A model generated the notes under the pieces. That model ran no database searches and had not been told where the DNA came from. It was given only the letters and a program-made list of their open reading frames with translations. Made by a program: the position numbers and the translations under genes. Positions 23,307 to 34,035 of a DNA stretch of 64,000 bases are shown one piece after another. The stretch's first letter is position 1, and each line of letters opens with the position of its first letter. The stretch covers positions 7,315,001 to 7,379,000 of the forward strand of contig CM043942.1 in assembly GCA_014529385.2 (NCBI GenBank), given 5' to 3'. The DNA comes from Adiantum capillus-veneris. Its lineage: Eukaryota > Streptophyta > Polypodiopsida > Polypodiales > Pteridaceae.

Positions 23307-24473
23307 ATGGGCGTAGCTGGTGGTCACTTTTCAGGAAAGTTGACTGCCCGAAAGATCTTACAGTCAGGCTATTGGTGGCCCACTCTGTTTAAGGATGCAT
23401 CACTTTTTGCAAAGGGATGTGATGAATGCCAACGCTTCAAGAAGCCACAAAGAAGTGATAGGATGCCTCTACATCCCATCAAGGTAACCCAACCATTTGA
23501 AAAGTGGGGCTTAGACTTTGTAGGACCGATTAATCCGGCTGCACGTAACACGCAATCACGATATATCATTGTGGCTACCGACTATGTAACCAAATGGGCT
23601 GAAGCAAAAGCAACACGGAAGGCGGATACAAAAACAACAGCTAAGTTCCTCTTTGAGAACATTATCACACGTTTTGGATGCCCATTTGAACTTGTGAGTG
23701 ACAATGGAACTCATTTTATAAATGAAGTAATAAAAGAACTCACATCAAACTTCATGATATCTCACCACAAGTCTACACCCTATTATCCCCAAGCAAATGG
23801 CCAAGCTGAGAGTACCAACAAAACTCTCATCTCCATTTTGACAAAGACAGTCAAGGCTCATCGCACTGATTCGGACCTAAAGCTTACATCAGCTTTATGG
23901 GCTTATCGTACTGCGTATAAAGTTGCTATTAATTGCACACCGTTTAAGATGGTGTATGGCCAAGAAGTAGTTATGCCATGGGAGTTTGTCATTCCTAGTC
24001 TTCGAGTAGCTTCTCAAGAAGGTTGGGATGGTAACCCCTTAGTGGAGCGATTATATATCCTGGAAAGGCTAGATGAAGAAAGGCAATTAGCTATGCGAAA
24101 TGCTCTAGTGGAGAAGGACAGGAGAAAGAAGTGGTTTGATAGCCATTTAAAGGATAAAGACATCAAGGTTGGTGATAAAGTTCTTATGTACGAGGTACGT
24201 AATGAAAAGAAGAAATTGAAATACACTGGTAAGGGACCATATCGAGTGTGTGAAATTACCCCGCAAGGGACCATTCGTGTGGAGACTCTAGATGGAGTTG
24301 AAACCATTGGATTCCCTAATGGGAGTAAATTCAAAAGATATTATGATCCTCTAAGCCAGGAAGAGTTGCAAACCATCCATCAAAAGAAGGCTGCCAAGGA
24401 ACAAGCAGAGCTTAGAAAAATCCAAGCAAGAGTTGAGGCTCGAGAACGACAACAACGTCTTAGACCCCAATGA
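23307..24473 (+). pseudogene. Integrase of family A
   Basis: Integrase inserts the cDNA into host DNA. The N-terminal zinc-binding part shows GGHFSGKLTARK, YWWPTLF and CDECQRF (HHCC type). The catalytic core has D in LDFVGPI, D in VSDNGTHF and E in GQAESTNKTL, so the D,D-35-E triad is intact. The C-terminal part has GDKVLMYE, a KGPYRV segment and a final SKFKRYYDP region typical of Tat/Athila integrases. The frame ends at TGA 24471-24473 just after a charged tail (EQAELRKIQARVEARERQQ), but reading continues in frame past it, so the stop may be a mutated CGA. Confidence 0.9.
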
Positions 24474-25394
24474 GAGGCTAATCTGGGAATCACGCAAGCA
24501 TTTTTCGAGGACACAGATGACGACTCATTAGAATCTGAGCCACCGCTACGATACCCAATTGAGCTAAATAGCCCCTATGGGAAAGTACTATACAATGCCT
24601 TATTAGATACGGAAGCTAAACGCAATTTGTTATCCTATGGAGTTTGGTGTCAATTAGGGAAACCGACCCTATCCCCAAGTACGATGCAAGTCAAGGGCAT
24701 TAATAAAAAGAAAACTGCTATTCTTGGAGTCCTTCAGACCCCTGTTGTCTATGACAATGGAAGCATAGTGCAGAGGTTTCTAGTCATGCCCGCGGGATCT
24801 ATGGAAGGCAACGTAAACCTGGGACGCACGTGGATGTTGGCAACCAAATGCACTATTGATTGGGATACTGGTAGTGTCACGACGCGACCACCGACTCTTA
24901 CCCCTATCATTGAAGCAAAGTCACCTACGTTGCAAACTCTAGCAAAGTTGAAGGATAGCCAACATTCACAAGCCAAGGTGGTTAACTCGTCTTTGCCGGC
25001 TACACATGAACCTAGCACTTCAACACTTGTAGTTGCAGCAAGCAGTAATATTGCAAGTACTCAACCTTCACGACCTAAGAGTACATATCAATGGATCCCC
25101 AAGGCCTTACTTCCAACTACCTCAACCCTCCTATCCATTTCAAGAAAAAATTTCCTTGGAGAACCAAGAGCACGCTCTAGGAGAGTCAAGACCAAATCAC
25201 GATGGATTCCAAAACGACTATTAGAAGCCCAAGGCTACTATGATGGAAATGAGCAAATTTGGGTACCTAAACGTAAAATGTGTCCTTCCCTATCGACAAC
25301 AAACCCATATGAGTCAAACAGTGTAACTCTAAAGCCAATGGCAGATGTGGGAAGGGAAAGATCACAGAATGCTACACACCTAATCCAGAGCTAG
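24474..25394 (+). pseudogene. Second retropepsin-like domain (PR2) after integrase
   Basis: In frame with integrase past a TGA, the sequence from about 24560 to 24880 has retropepsin features: PYGKVLYNALLDTEAKRNLLS (catalytic loop, with DTE where DTG is expected), CQLGKPTLSPSTMQVKG, then QRFLVMP and VNLGRTWM (the hydrophobic-Gly segment), closing with CTIDW. The G-to-E change needs one G-to-A transition. The rest (to 25394) is Ser/Thr/Pro-rich with repeated W-I-P-K motifs (YQWIPKALL, SRWIPKRLL, IWVPKR). Retropepsin normally occurs once, upstream of RT. This copy may be a duplicated protease, a captured one, or a domain with another role. Confidence 0.62.
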
Positions 25395-25745
25395 TTTGGG
25401 CTCCAAGGCAAAACCAATTTATTCCACCTAGCTCAGGAAGGGGGGAGTTCCATGAAGCTTCTAGCTCCTCATGTAATACATCCATAGATGTAAAAGCTTC
25501 TACACAGCCTCCATCTATAGTAGTGGACCTCCATGAAGCTACAAAAGAATCCACACCTCCAAGTGTTGAAGAATCACCTGATGAACCACTTCAAGTTCGA
25601 TCCTGGGAGAGTATCTTACCACCCTTGCAACTTGACGAGGCACCTAGGGTAATAGAAAACTACTGGAAAAAATCCTCACCTATTACCAACTGGAACAATT
25701 GGTTTCAAAGGGTGACGAGCTCATTTCAAACGGTATGATCTACTC
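25395..25745 (+). pseudogene. Continuation of the 3' coding region of family A
   Basis: Short open reads (for example 25523-25738, acidic and Pro/Ser-rich, with SWESILPPL and ITNWNNWFQR) extend the PR2 region in shifted frames. A polypurine tract lies within it at 25435-25447. No domain is recognised. Confidence 0.45.
25435..25447 (+). other. Internal polypurine tract 1 of family A
   Basis: AGGAAGGGGGGAG; its first eleven bases are identical to the tract just upstream of the 3' LTR. Confidence 0.6.
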
Positions 25746-25759
25746 AAGGAAGGGGGGAG
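25746..25759 (+). other. Internal polypurine tract 2 of family A
   Basis: AAGGAAGGGGGGAG, followed immediately by TGTTTGCTGAC, which looks like tract-then-LTR order although no LTR matching the element ends follows. Confidence 0.6.
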
Positions 25760-25837
25760 TGTTTGCTGACAGTCATCATTCACTTGCTTCCCTCTCAACC
25801 TTTCTCCCTGACCTCTTAATCTCCAATTTTAGGGAAT

Positions 25838-25847
25838 GTATATATAA
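25838..25847 (+). promoter_or_regulatory. TATA-like box upstream of the 3' accessory ORF
   Basis: TATATATAAAG lies about 140 bp before the ATG at 25978. A pyrimidine-rich stretch ending TGTACAG just before that ATG could be a splice acceptor. Either could give a separate transcript. Confidence 0.4.
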
Positions 25848-25977
25848 AGCCTTATACTCACAAAAACAAAGTAAAAGAGTAAGAGCCATAACACAAAATC
25901 ATAAAAACAAATTATGCACAAGAACACAACCCTTGTAATATTTGCACTCTAACCATCATCTATTTGCGTGTACAGAT

Positions 25978-26271
25978 ATGGCTAGAACGCTAGAGTCATC
26001 CACTCCTGCCTTGGGTAAGAGGTACCCTCGTTACTTTTCACAAATATTTCACATGGTCTTTCCAGTGCTTGCATGTGAATGGGATTTGATAGGTACGCTA
26101 GCATGTGAGACGAATTTTGAGGAGTTAGAATGGCTGATACGTCTCTTGACCACGTCTGATCCATACTTAGTAGAGAGCGTTTCTCCCATTGCACAAGCCT
26201 ACCCTTTTGACCAAGATGACTATAGGCGTCTAGTGACCTTCTTAGTAAACATGGGCACCTATGATGAATAA
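25978..26271 (+). CDS. 3' accessory ORF of family A, unknown function
   Basis: I chose the ATG at 25978 (ACAGATATGGCT) rather than the in-frame ATG at 25942, because it follows the TATA-like and acceptor-like signals. The 97-residue product starts MARTLESSTPALGKRYPRYF and contains FHMVFPVLACEWDLIG, ETNFEELEWLIRLLT and FDQDDYRRLVTFLV. It is mainly helical in appearance, with no signal peptide or membrane segment. After the TAA, acidic reading continues in frame (YTDGTYGLMDDDFVYLDD) to about 26400, so the stop may be a mutation. I do not recognise a family. Extra ORFs between integrase and 3' LTR are known in Tat and Athila elements, so an element-encoded accessory protein is likely. Confidence 0.45.
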   Translation: MARTLESSTPALGKRYPRYFSQIFHMVFPVLACEWDLIGTLACETNFEELEWLIRLLTTSDPYLVESVSPIAQAYPFDQDDYRRLVTFLVNMGTYDE

Positions 26272-27757
26272 GAAAATTTACAGGACTACACGGATGGCAC
26301 ATATGGTCTCATGGATGATGACTTTGTTTATCTCGACGACGAGGATAGGGGTTTAGCCTTAGGGTTTCCCCCCAACCTCTACAATATCTTATTCCCTTGA
26401 CTCTCTAGGGGAGTGCAAATAATTAGGTTAGGGTTCCTTATGTTTTTTGTTTTGTTCAATAAGTGTTGGTACCTTTTCCCACTAATGTGCCTCCTGGAGG
26501 TATTCCTTTTGTTTCCTAGTGTGTACAGGAGCGTGTTGCTATTGATAGGATTTAGACCTTCATGAAATCTTTATCTCGACTCACTCTTGAAATCAAGCGC
26601 GACCATCGACACAAACAGGTGTTTCTTGTCCATTAGCATTGCCCCTTATCTTTTTTGCATCTATGATTGTCTGCTTTGATTGTGATTGGTAAGATAATAT
26701 CCAACACATTTTCTTAGTAACAAACATTTAATTCAATGTAATTTTTTGTCATAATCACTTGTGTAGGTTTAAAAATCAACCAGTCCGACTAAGCTAGTTT
26801 GACCAAGTTAGGTGTTAGAGATCTTCTCTTAATACCATGGGGAATGCCTTCCTAATAATCAATGGTTACTTAGGTTCTTAATCCGATTTAGGCAGCATTT
26901 TGTGAAATGTACTCGGGATTTCTAGTGGGCTTGACCCTATTGACCTTTCGCTTAAGGATTATAAAGGGAGTTTACTAGTGTGATGAGCCTGGGGAGGTGT
27001 ATCAGTGTTATATGACCCCCCAAAGTTACAAAATTAAAATGCTGAAAATGAACAAACAAAAAATCAAAGTGCCACAATGTAAAATCTTAAGATAGAAGAG
27101 AAATCTCAACTTGATTTGGTACTTCACTCACATGTATTGCCTATGGTACTAGAGCCCTCGAGGTTCCCAGTGTGGGCGCTTTTCCTTGAAAAGCAAAAAA
27201 CCCAAGGCATACAAAATACGCACACACATCAAATCACATCACTGTGAAACACTTTGGGGGGTCAAAGAAAAGGTAATCAGTCAGGCGATGATTTCATGAG
27301 AAATTCCTTTTATCGTAGCTTAACTACAAGGTCCTCTAGGTATAGCCTCTAGTCAGCCCTCGAACATGAAATACTTGGCTCTCGCGATTAAACAACTTAA
27401 TTAACCAGAGAAAATTAAGCAGCTTACCCATGGTATTAATAGTCGATCTCTAGTGCCTTTCGATCGTTAAATTAGCGACCCCAGACTTGTTTAATTTTTT
27501 ACCTTTACATCTGTTTATGCATTTGGTTACATTACAATTTAATGCTTATTGCTGACAACTTGTTTAAAATTCTGTTACCAATCAATTGTCTGCCTAAAAT
27601 TTCATATGCTTTTTAATCGCTTATGAAAATGCAATTACTGTGCAATGTTGTTTGATTTCGCAGTGACTAATGAAGGCTAAGGACATTCATCTCAAATGCT
27701 CTTCCACCTCGGCCAACGAGCTTCAACTCAATAGCTTCCGAGGACGGAATCTACATC
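26272..27757 (+). other. 3' untranslated interior of family A
   Basis: After weak acidic reading to about 26400 this 1.4-kb stretch is AT-rich and has stops in all frames. I see no gene, no strong repeat and no LTR-like border before the final tract. Confidence 0.55.
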
Positions 27758-27770
27758 AGGAAGGGGGGCA
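27758..27770 (+). other. 3' polypurine tract of family A
   Basis: AGGAAGGGGGGCA lies directly before the 3' LTR (TGTTAACCC). It would prime plus-strand synthesis. Confidence 0.85.
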
Positions 27771-28103
27771 TGTTAACCCTCACGGCTCACGGACACCCTA
27801 TCACCTACGAGACGGACGTTGTAACCTACGGTGGACATTGTATTATTTATTTGGTAGAGTCAGGTACCGGGCTTGTCGGTCCGATAGGAAAAGGGTAAGA
27901 GTGATCGCCGATGAGAGGCGAACTCTAACTGGGACATTCAAGGGGTAAGTTGGCTAAGCATGGGTGCCCAAGTGTGAATGGGGTGAGCTCATATAAAAGC
28001 CAACTAAACCTAAAATTCACTCATTCTCTCATTTGTGCAATAGAAGAGTGCTCTTGCTCCATCTCCATCTCCATCTTCTTCTTCTTCACCTCCTTGTGTG
28101 TGT

Positions 28104-28172
<69 letters not shown>

Positions 28173-28407
28173 CGATCGAGCATTGCGGCGGCACGACGGC
28201 GGTGAAGCGGTTGAGCGCGACGTAGCGGCGTCTCCTTCTTCTTCGCGGCGAGGAATCCTCCACGGCAGGAGCATAGAGCGGTGAGTGACACACCATTGCC
28301 CTCTTTTGAGCTTACTAGTTAAGCTAGTTGTGTGCTTGGAGCCGTCTATGGCTCGCACACAGTGTTAGACAAGGCCCTTGCTTCGACAGTGCGGCAAGGA
28401 GCGCACA
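27771..28407 (+). repeat. 3' LTR of family A
   Basis: Starts TGTTAACCC and ends GCGCACA, 637 bp. TATA box at 27992-27999, GT/GA tract at 28094-28172. It is the only one of the three copies with both ends and the internal tract sequence TGTGTATGTG shared with the 5' LTR. Confidence 0.9.
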
Positions 28408-28752
28408 TCACTGTCTCGCACGGAAGAGCAAAATCAAATTCTCACTGTCGCCATAGTAAAATCAAATGCTCACTGTCACAAATGCAAATGCTCACTGTCT
28501 TGTAGGGAATAGGTTGTCCTTCTTAAGGTCGACGGCTTCAACCAGAACCAAAACGTCGCAGAGCCGAACCGTGCAAATCGTCGCAGGTCCTTCTTGACTG
28601 TTCCAGTGCAAGTTGGCAGACCGAACTAGAGCCAAATCGTGCTTCACAGGGCTGTGAATCCGCTTGGAGCAGGGCGAAGCTTAGTGTTAACACTCCTCCT
28701 CCTCCTCCTCCCCCTCCCCCCCCCCTCGCGCGCCCTCGCCCGGTGGGCACTG

Positions 28753-28755
<3 letters not shown>

Positions 28756-28794
<39 letters not shown>
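28756..28794. repeat. (GA)n microsatellite
   Basis: A pure GA run of about 39 bp. Confidence 0.93.
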
Positions 28795-28802
<8 letters not shown>

Positions 28803-29437
28803 TGCACATGTATGTGCAGTCTATGAAGAACAAAATAACCGAAAATTGTGTGGATGTGTGGGTGTGTGTGTGTGTTTTTTTCTTTTTTCAACATGGGTCA
28901 CTACTCACAAAAAGAGAAAGTAGACCGAAAAGAGTTTGTGTGGGTGTTTGAGAAAGAAAGGGAGCAAATTTTCCTTTCTTCGTTGGTCTCTTGTAGCATC
29001 TAAACACACATAAACACAAACATGCACACACACGTACGTGCTTATTTTTGTATTCTCTCATCAAACAAACACATGACTAGTAAGAGAAATTCAGTGGCAA
29101 GATGACAAGTTTCCTTGTGCTAGCTAGTTAGAGGGTAAAAGGTGAGCTAATGAGTTTCATTGTGATTAGGGCAAACAACTCGTGTATGTGTGTGACGCTA
29201 GCCCGAAAAGAGTATTTTGCATGTGTGTCATCTACTGCAAACGTTGGTTGCCAAAAAAGCTAAAGTTCTTTTCTTTTTTTTTAAAAAAGAGTGGAAATTT
29301 GAATTTTTGAAGAGAAAAGCTGAAGTTTCGTTGGAGTTCCCTCTCGAGGATAGGTAGAGAGAACAAGGGGAGAGATGCGTGGGTGTGTGGTCACGATGAT
29401 GAAAGAGAGATTGGATGTGTGTGTGTACTACGATTAT

Positions 29438-29440
<3 letters not shown>

Positions 29441-29479
<39 letters not shown>
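29441..29479. repeat. (GA)n microsatellite
   Basis: A pure GA run of about 39 bp preceded by TATATA. Confidence 0.93.
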
Positions 29480-29480
<1 letters not shown>

Positions 29481-29879
29481 GGGGGGAAGAAAGAAACATA
29501 AAGTGAGCCACCACTAAATGAAGAGATTGCAAGGGACAAAAATGACCCATTATTATCAACTTTTTATTTTAGAATACAATTTTCCTTTTTGAATTTTAAA
29601 GTCAATCGATGTAAATTTCAAAAATCTCATGCAACAAGAAGTTGTGAGTGAGCAGTGAGAACTCTTCCTTGTTGCATGGTGACCTTGCAGCCGTACAACC
29701 CCTTCACATCTATTCAGTGCCTCACAGGTATCCCCCCGCCCACCCTTTGGGAATGGGGTGCAATGGCCCTTCATGACGCACTCCTGAATGGAATGGTGGC
29801 CAATTTGTCTAAAGAGAATTGGCTCCTACCTGTTCCTCCTTTGCAGAACCCTGTACACTTCAGGATGTAGAGACCAACC

Positions 29880-31753
29880 ATGGTTGTTACCATTGCAACT
29901 TTTGTGGAGAACTCTCTTCAATTTGCCCATAATTCATGGCATCACACCATTGGATACTCGAATCCTCTAGCTCTCAACTTGAAGCCTCCCACTTTTGCTT
30001 CAGTGATAGGCTCTAAACCTCTCTCTGCACAAAAGTTCAACAACACACACCACTAGATACTCGAATCCTCCAGCTCTCAACTTGAAGCCTCCCACTTTTG
30101 CGTCAATGGTAGGCTCTAAACATCTCTCCGCACAAAGTTCAACAACAACTCTGATCATACTGGTAGCTTCTTTCCTCTAACTGTAGCCCTTGGTTTTGAT
30201 TTATGGATTCTTAACGTTTGAAGTAATTTGGATATCCCCCCCCAAAGCCATATCCCCCTCAAATCCCAACTTTTATTCAAATTTCTAAACCCTTAGAGTG
30301 AACTCCTCTCCCCCCTTAGACCCAACTTCTAAAACCTGAGTTGACTCCTCTCTCCCCTGATCTTGGTAACCCTCATGAAGGTGTTCCTTCTCTGCAAAAT
30401 CGTCAAAAAGATCTAGAAGTTCCTATTACAGAGGTGCCCTCTCACACCTTAGAGCCATATCCATCTATTCTGCCTACCTACGAGGATTTAGTTATATTTG
30501 AAGGTGGTACAACATTTGTCTGATAGGGTGGTTATTGGACTTTATCATGGCCCTAGACCTCCTTTGGATCTGCTCAAACAATGAATGCTCCACAATCGGG
30601 AATCAATAAACCTTTTCGCCACTTAGGTACATTACCTCCTCAACAATTATTATTATTATTTCTTCCAAGACTCATATAGTGCTCTTCAAGTAATTAGCTA
30701 GGAACAATGGGTTGTAAAAAACACACATGTTTCCTTCTTTAAATGGCATAAAGTCTTCAATCCAAGGGGGGAGAAATCCTCAAAAGTCCAAGTACAGGTA
30801 GATTTACATGACTTCCCTTAAGAATTTTACCCTTGGATTAAGGCAGTTGGAGCCTAGCCGGGCAAAGTCCTTGCCAATAACCTACCAATGGCATTAACTC
30901 CAAATGGGACCCACAACTCCTCACTGAAGTTGAGGAGTTGTGAGTCCCTCTAAAGGAACCTGTGCCTGTGAAAAATCCTGCTGGTAATCTTTTGCACCTC
31001 CAAAGAATTATCTATAGAACCCTTCTTAATGCTTGTTTTCACTACTTCAAACAAGGCCATCTAATAAAGAAATGTTGTGACAAAAAGAAGAAAGAGGAGG
31101 CTCCCCCGTAGGAACAAAGCTTCACCTAGATTAATAAAAGAAATAATTAATAGAACCAGGTAGACCAATGCACCTACCTCAAGAAGCAAAGCCAATAACA
31201 GGGCAGTCAATCAATTTGGGGCTCTTCTTGATGATGTCTTTGACCCCCTTGATGTGGAAACTCAAGGGGCCAAACAAAAGGAAAGAGAATACAATGACAC
31301 TTTTATTGCCCCTCATGACAAGCCTAATGAGTATGCAACCCAAAAAGATCCTTCCTCACCAGGTGATGATGCTCTCCCAACCAAAGAAGAGAAGAGAGAT
31401 GCACTCTCCTTAGCCTCCCCTCATAATCCCCTAGATAGCCCCATAGACAAAAAACAAGTGGATTTTCTTCTTTCCGACTCTTACTAAGAGCATATTTCAG
31501 TTATACAAAAGCTTCAAGTTTCCGCCGACTATGTACACAGGGAATTTGATAAGGAACTATCAGATGAGGATTCACCCCTTATGAAACTAGCTGGAGGCCT
31601 CTCTTGAGAACTTAGTGGACATCCTTATGTCACAGGCTAAAGAGGAGGCACTACCTACCAGAAGCAGTTCCAAATCCAAGAGGAAAAAAGAGAAATCTTC
31701 TGATCCCAATGGAGCATCAGTGGCCCTTTCCAAACCTCTAAAAGCTCTAAGAA
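29880..31753 (+). pseudogene. LINE-2 ORF1 region, decayed
   Basis: ORF1 products bind LINE RNA. Near the start the frame reads HTIGYSNPLALNLKPPTFAS, which resembles the KSYASV-like N-termini of plant LINE ORF1. A ~94-bp segment is then tandemly duplicated (29951-30046 and 30054-30147). Later fragments read VDLHDFP with FYPWIKAVGA (30798-30850) and the knuckle-like FHYFKQGHLIKKC (about 31040-31080), in which the first Cys of the usual C-x2-C pair is replaced. The tail has Lys/Glu-rich reads (31254-31487). Frameshifts are frequent. Confidence 0.6.
29951..30147 (+). repeat. Tandem 94-bp duplication in LINE-2 ORF1
   Basis: Units at about 29951-30046 and 30054-30147 share ATACTCGAATCCTC, CTCTCAACTTGAAGCCTCCC and GTTCAACAAC, with scattered differences. 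Confidence 0.8.
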
Positions 31754-32520
31754 ATGAGTTGCTCTAAGATTTATGGTTTTTCTCTCAATTGTAAAGGTCT
31801 CATAGATGCTATCAAAGATATGGCCATTAGAAAGTCGATTAAAGATTTGGAACACTTTCCTAACTTTATTTGTTTGCACGAGCTCAAAGCTGGTGGAAAT
31901 AACCTCCTAACTAATCTTAGAAGATTGGAAACCAATTACAAATGGTTTTTCACTAACCATACACAAGGCAGAGGGGGTGATTCCATTGCAGTTATCTGTA
32001 AGAATTCTTCCCTAATTAGCTCAGTGAAGTGTGGACTTAATGGTAACTGGGTGGTTGTCTCCTTTAAGGAGCCTATCAATTACATTGTGATCAATTTGTA
32101 TGCATCTAGCTCCATGACAGAGAGGCCTGAAATTTGGAAAGGGCTTGTAGGATTGCCTAATCCCATTTTGATTGCAGGAGATTACAATATGGTTGTTGAT
32201 ATCAAGGACAAATGGAACAATTTGGGCTAGGTTATCTCTAGGAAGGAAAGAGAAGATTGGGAAGCTTTGGTAGATTCCCATAACCTGGTAGACATCTCAA
32301 AAAAATCAGGGTTCACATGGAGAAACAAGCAAAAAGACACGTGCTACAAAGTAGCAAGGCTGGATAGACTCTATATGTCACTAGACTTGCTTCATGAACA
32401 CTCGCAAATAAGCAGTAGAACATATTCTCCTTTATTACTTTTTGATCATTCTCCATTATGCTTTGAATTATATAAGGGTGATTGCAGTTATAAAACAGGG
32501 TGGATCCAAAAATTATAGTC
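31754..32520 (+). pseudogene. LINE-2 endonuclease domain
   Basis: The enzyme would nick target DNA to prime insertion. From the ATG at 31754 the motifs appear in order: FSLNCKGL (family form W-N-x-R-G-L), FICLHELKA (family QETK-like), GRGGDSIAVIC, VINLYASS, LIAGDYNMV (family GDFN), a TAG at about 32228, KVARLDRLY (family R-L-D-R) and LLFDHSPLCF (family SDHxP). The domain is thus complete apart from one internal stop. The remaining sequence to 32865 does not give clear RT motifs. Confidence 0.83.
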
Positions 32521-32876
32521 TTTGCTTAAGATTAAATGTCTCAAATAGAAAGATAGAAGCATTTTTTATCATGCATATTTTTCTGGTCATTCTCCTTTCA
32601 AATCTTGGGATATTGTTGTGAAGGAACACAAGCTTGTCTTGTTGATTTTTAAAAAGAGCTAAGGAAATTAGAGCCAAAAGAAGGTTGATGATAAAAATGA
32701 GGATTTTTCAATTAGAAGACCTCAATCCAATGCTAGGTCCCCCCTTATGAATTGGTTATGGAAAAATAAGATCTCCTAGAAGCCCACAATGACCTTGCTT
32801 GGACTAGGAACGATGGGCTGGTAAAATAGACAGGACTTCTAAAGAGATGGTAAGGCTTGGCATCTGGCAAACATTT

Positions 32877-32894
32877 TGGTGTCGTCGTCGGGGA
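32877..32894 (+). other. Primer binding site of Gypsy C
   Basis: TGGTGTCGTCGTCGGGGA resembles the tRNA-Asp complement used by Athila/Tat-type elements and follows ACA, a plausible LTR end. Confidence 0.65.
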
Positions 32895-34035
32895 CGAGGC
32901 AACCTAAACTAGGGAAAACCCCAAATCATTCACTTGAAATTCCATTATTTCCACTATTTTTGGCTAACGTAACACATTTTCTAACTTTATCATGGCTGAG
33001 AGGTGCTTGAGAGTAGGGATACGGACCTCGGGAGCTTTAGTTAGTAGTCCAAATTAGGTGGAGGATCCTTGAGGCTGGCTAGTGGTCGGTAAGGATATCA
33101 TCTAAGTAGAAAGTAAATATTTGAGATTGAAAGTTAAAATTTCCACTTTCTACATTCTTTTTCATGTTCAGTAGGAGTAGGGTAAGTAGAAACCATCAGG
33201 ATTGCATCTGATCCAAGGTGCATTGAAGAAAACCAAAAAATTGCCAAGTCTAACTTAGGCGCGTTGAAGATAGATAGGGGGTTTTGGGATTGATATTGAC
33301 AAATTGAGCTTGCAAGGTGGTAGATCAACATGAGTAGACTACTCCCTTTGAATTTAGATCACTAAAAGGATTGGTCAAGCCCAAATCTAGAAAAAAACGC
33401 CAGCTTTAGAGAAAATTAACAAAGGAAAAGTCAATTTTGGCTAAAACGTGAAACCAGGGTTTGGATAAATCCTAAAACTTGTGGGAAAATCAATCTGTGA
33501 CATAAAAATTGAAAAATGTCAAAATGTGGTAGAGTTTTATCTTATACGCGCCAAAAATAGAAGTCCATCTAGAGAGGGTATTTTGCCAAACTTTCAACTC
33601 ACAGGGTTTTGTTAGACCATAATACAATTGCTAAGAAAGTTTTATCAAGTTTGGAGTTGTGCAAGGGTAAAAACACCAAGAAAACTGGAAACCTTGGTCA
33701 CAGGACCAGAAAGGGCGAAACACTAGTAAATTGTCCAAACTTTGTGAAACTCATTGTACAAGCTTGAAATCACATATAGATACCAACACAAGTCACATTG
33801 GCCAAAAATATGCTAAAATAGGGAAGATTTATCGTAGGTGCACCAAAGATAAATCTCTCACCAAGAGGGTCATTTTGTGAAATTAAGACCAGGGTTATCT
33901 TTGTTATGCTGAGTAGACCCCATCCATGTGATAAAAGTTGAAATTACCTCCACAGATAGATGTGTTTAGTGCTTGGAGAAAGGGATTTTTAGATAATTTT
34001 TTACTTCAGATTGAAATTGTGGAATCACATACAAT
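32895..34035 (+). other. Leader of Gypsy C
   Basis: AT-rich sequence with no convincing coding frame between the primer binding site and the first gag-like ORF. Confidence 0.5.

Larger units (their letters stand above)
28408..29879. other. No gene seen; microsatellite-rich
   Basis: Just after the LTR are three short repeats of AAATGCTCACTGTC-like sequence (28438-28500). Further on are a CTC/C-rich run (28688-28727), GA runs at 28756-28794 and 29441-29479, and GT stretches near 28858. ORFs here follow the simple repeats. I see no protein motif. Confidence 0.6.
29880..32865 (+). mobile_element. 3'-truncated LINE (LINE-2), plus strand
   Basis: An ORF1-like region is followed by an endonuclease domain of the exonuclease-endonuclease-phosphatase type, the order of a plant L1-type LINE. 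No RT follows: by 32877 the primer binding site of Gypsy C has begun. The start is approximate, placed near an ATG at about 29880 where ORF1-like reading begins. The coding frames carry numerous stops. Confidence 0.72.

Noticed and set aside
25942-25977. ATG at 25942 as start of the accessory ORF
   Set aside because: It lies upstream of the acceptor-like TGTACAG and adds a Cys/His-rich stretch with no support; the ATG at 25978 fits the signals better. Still uncertain.
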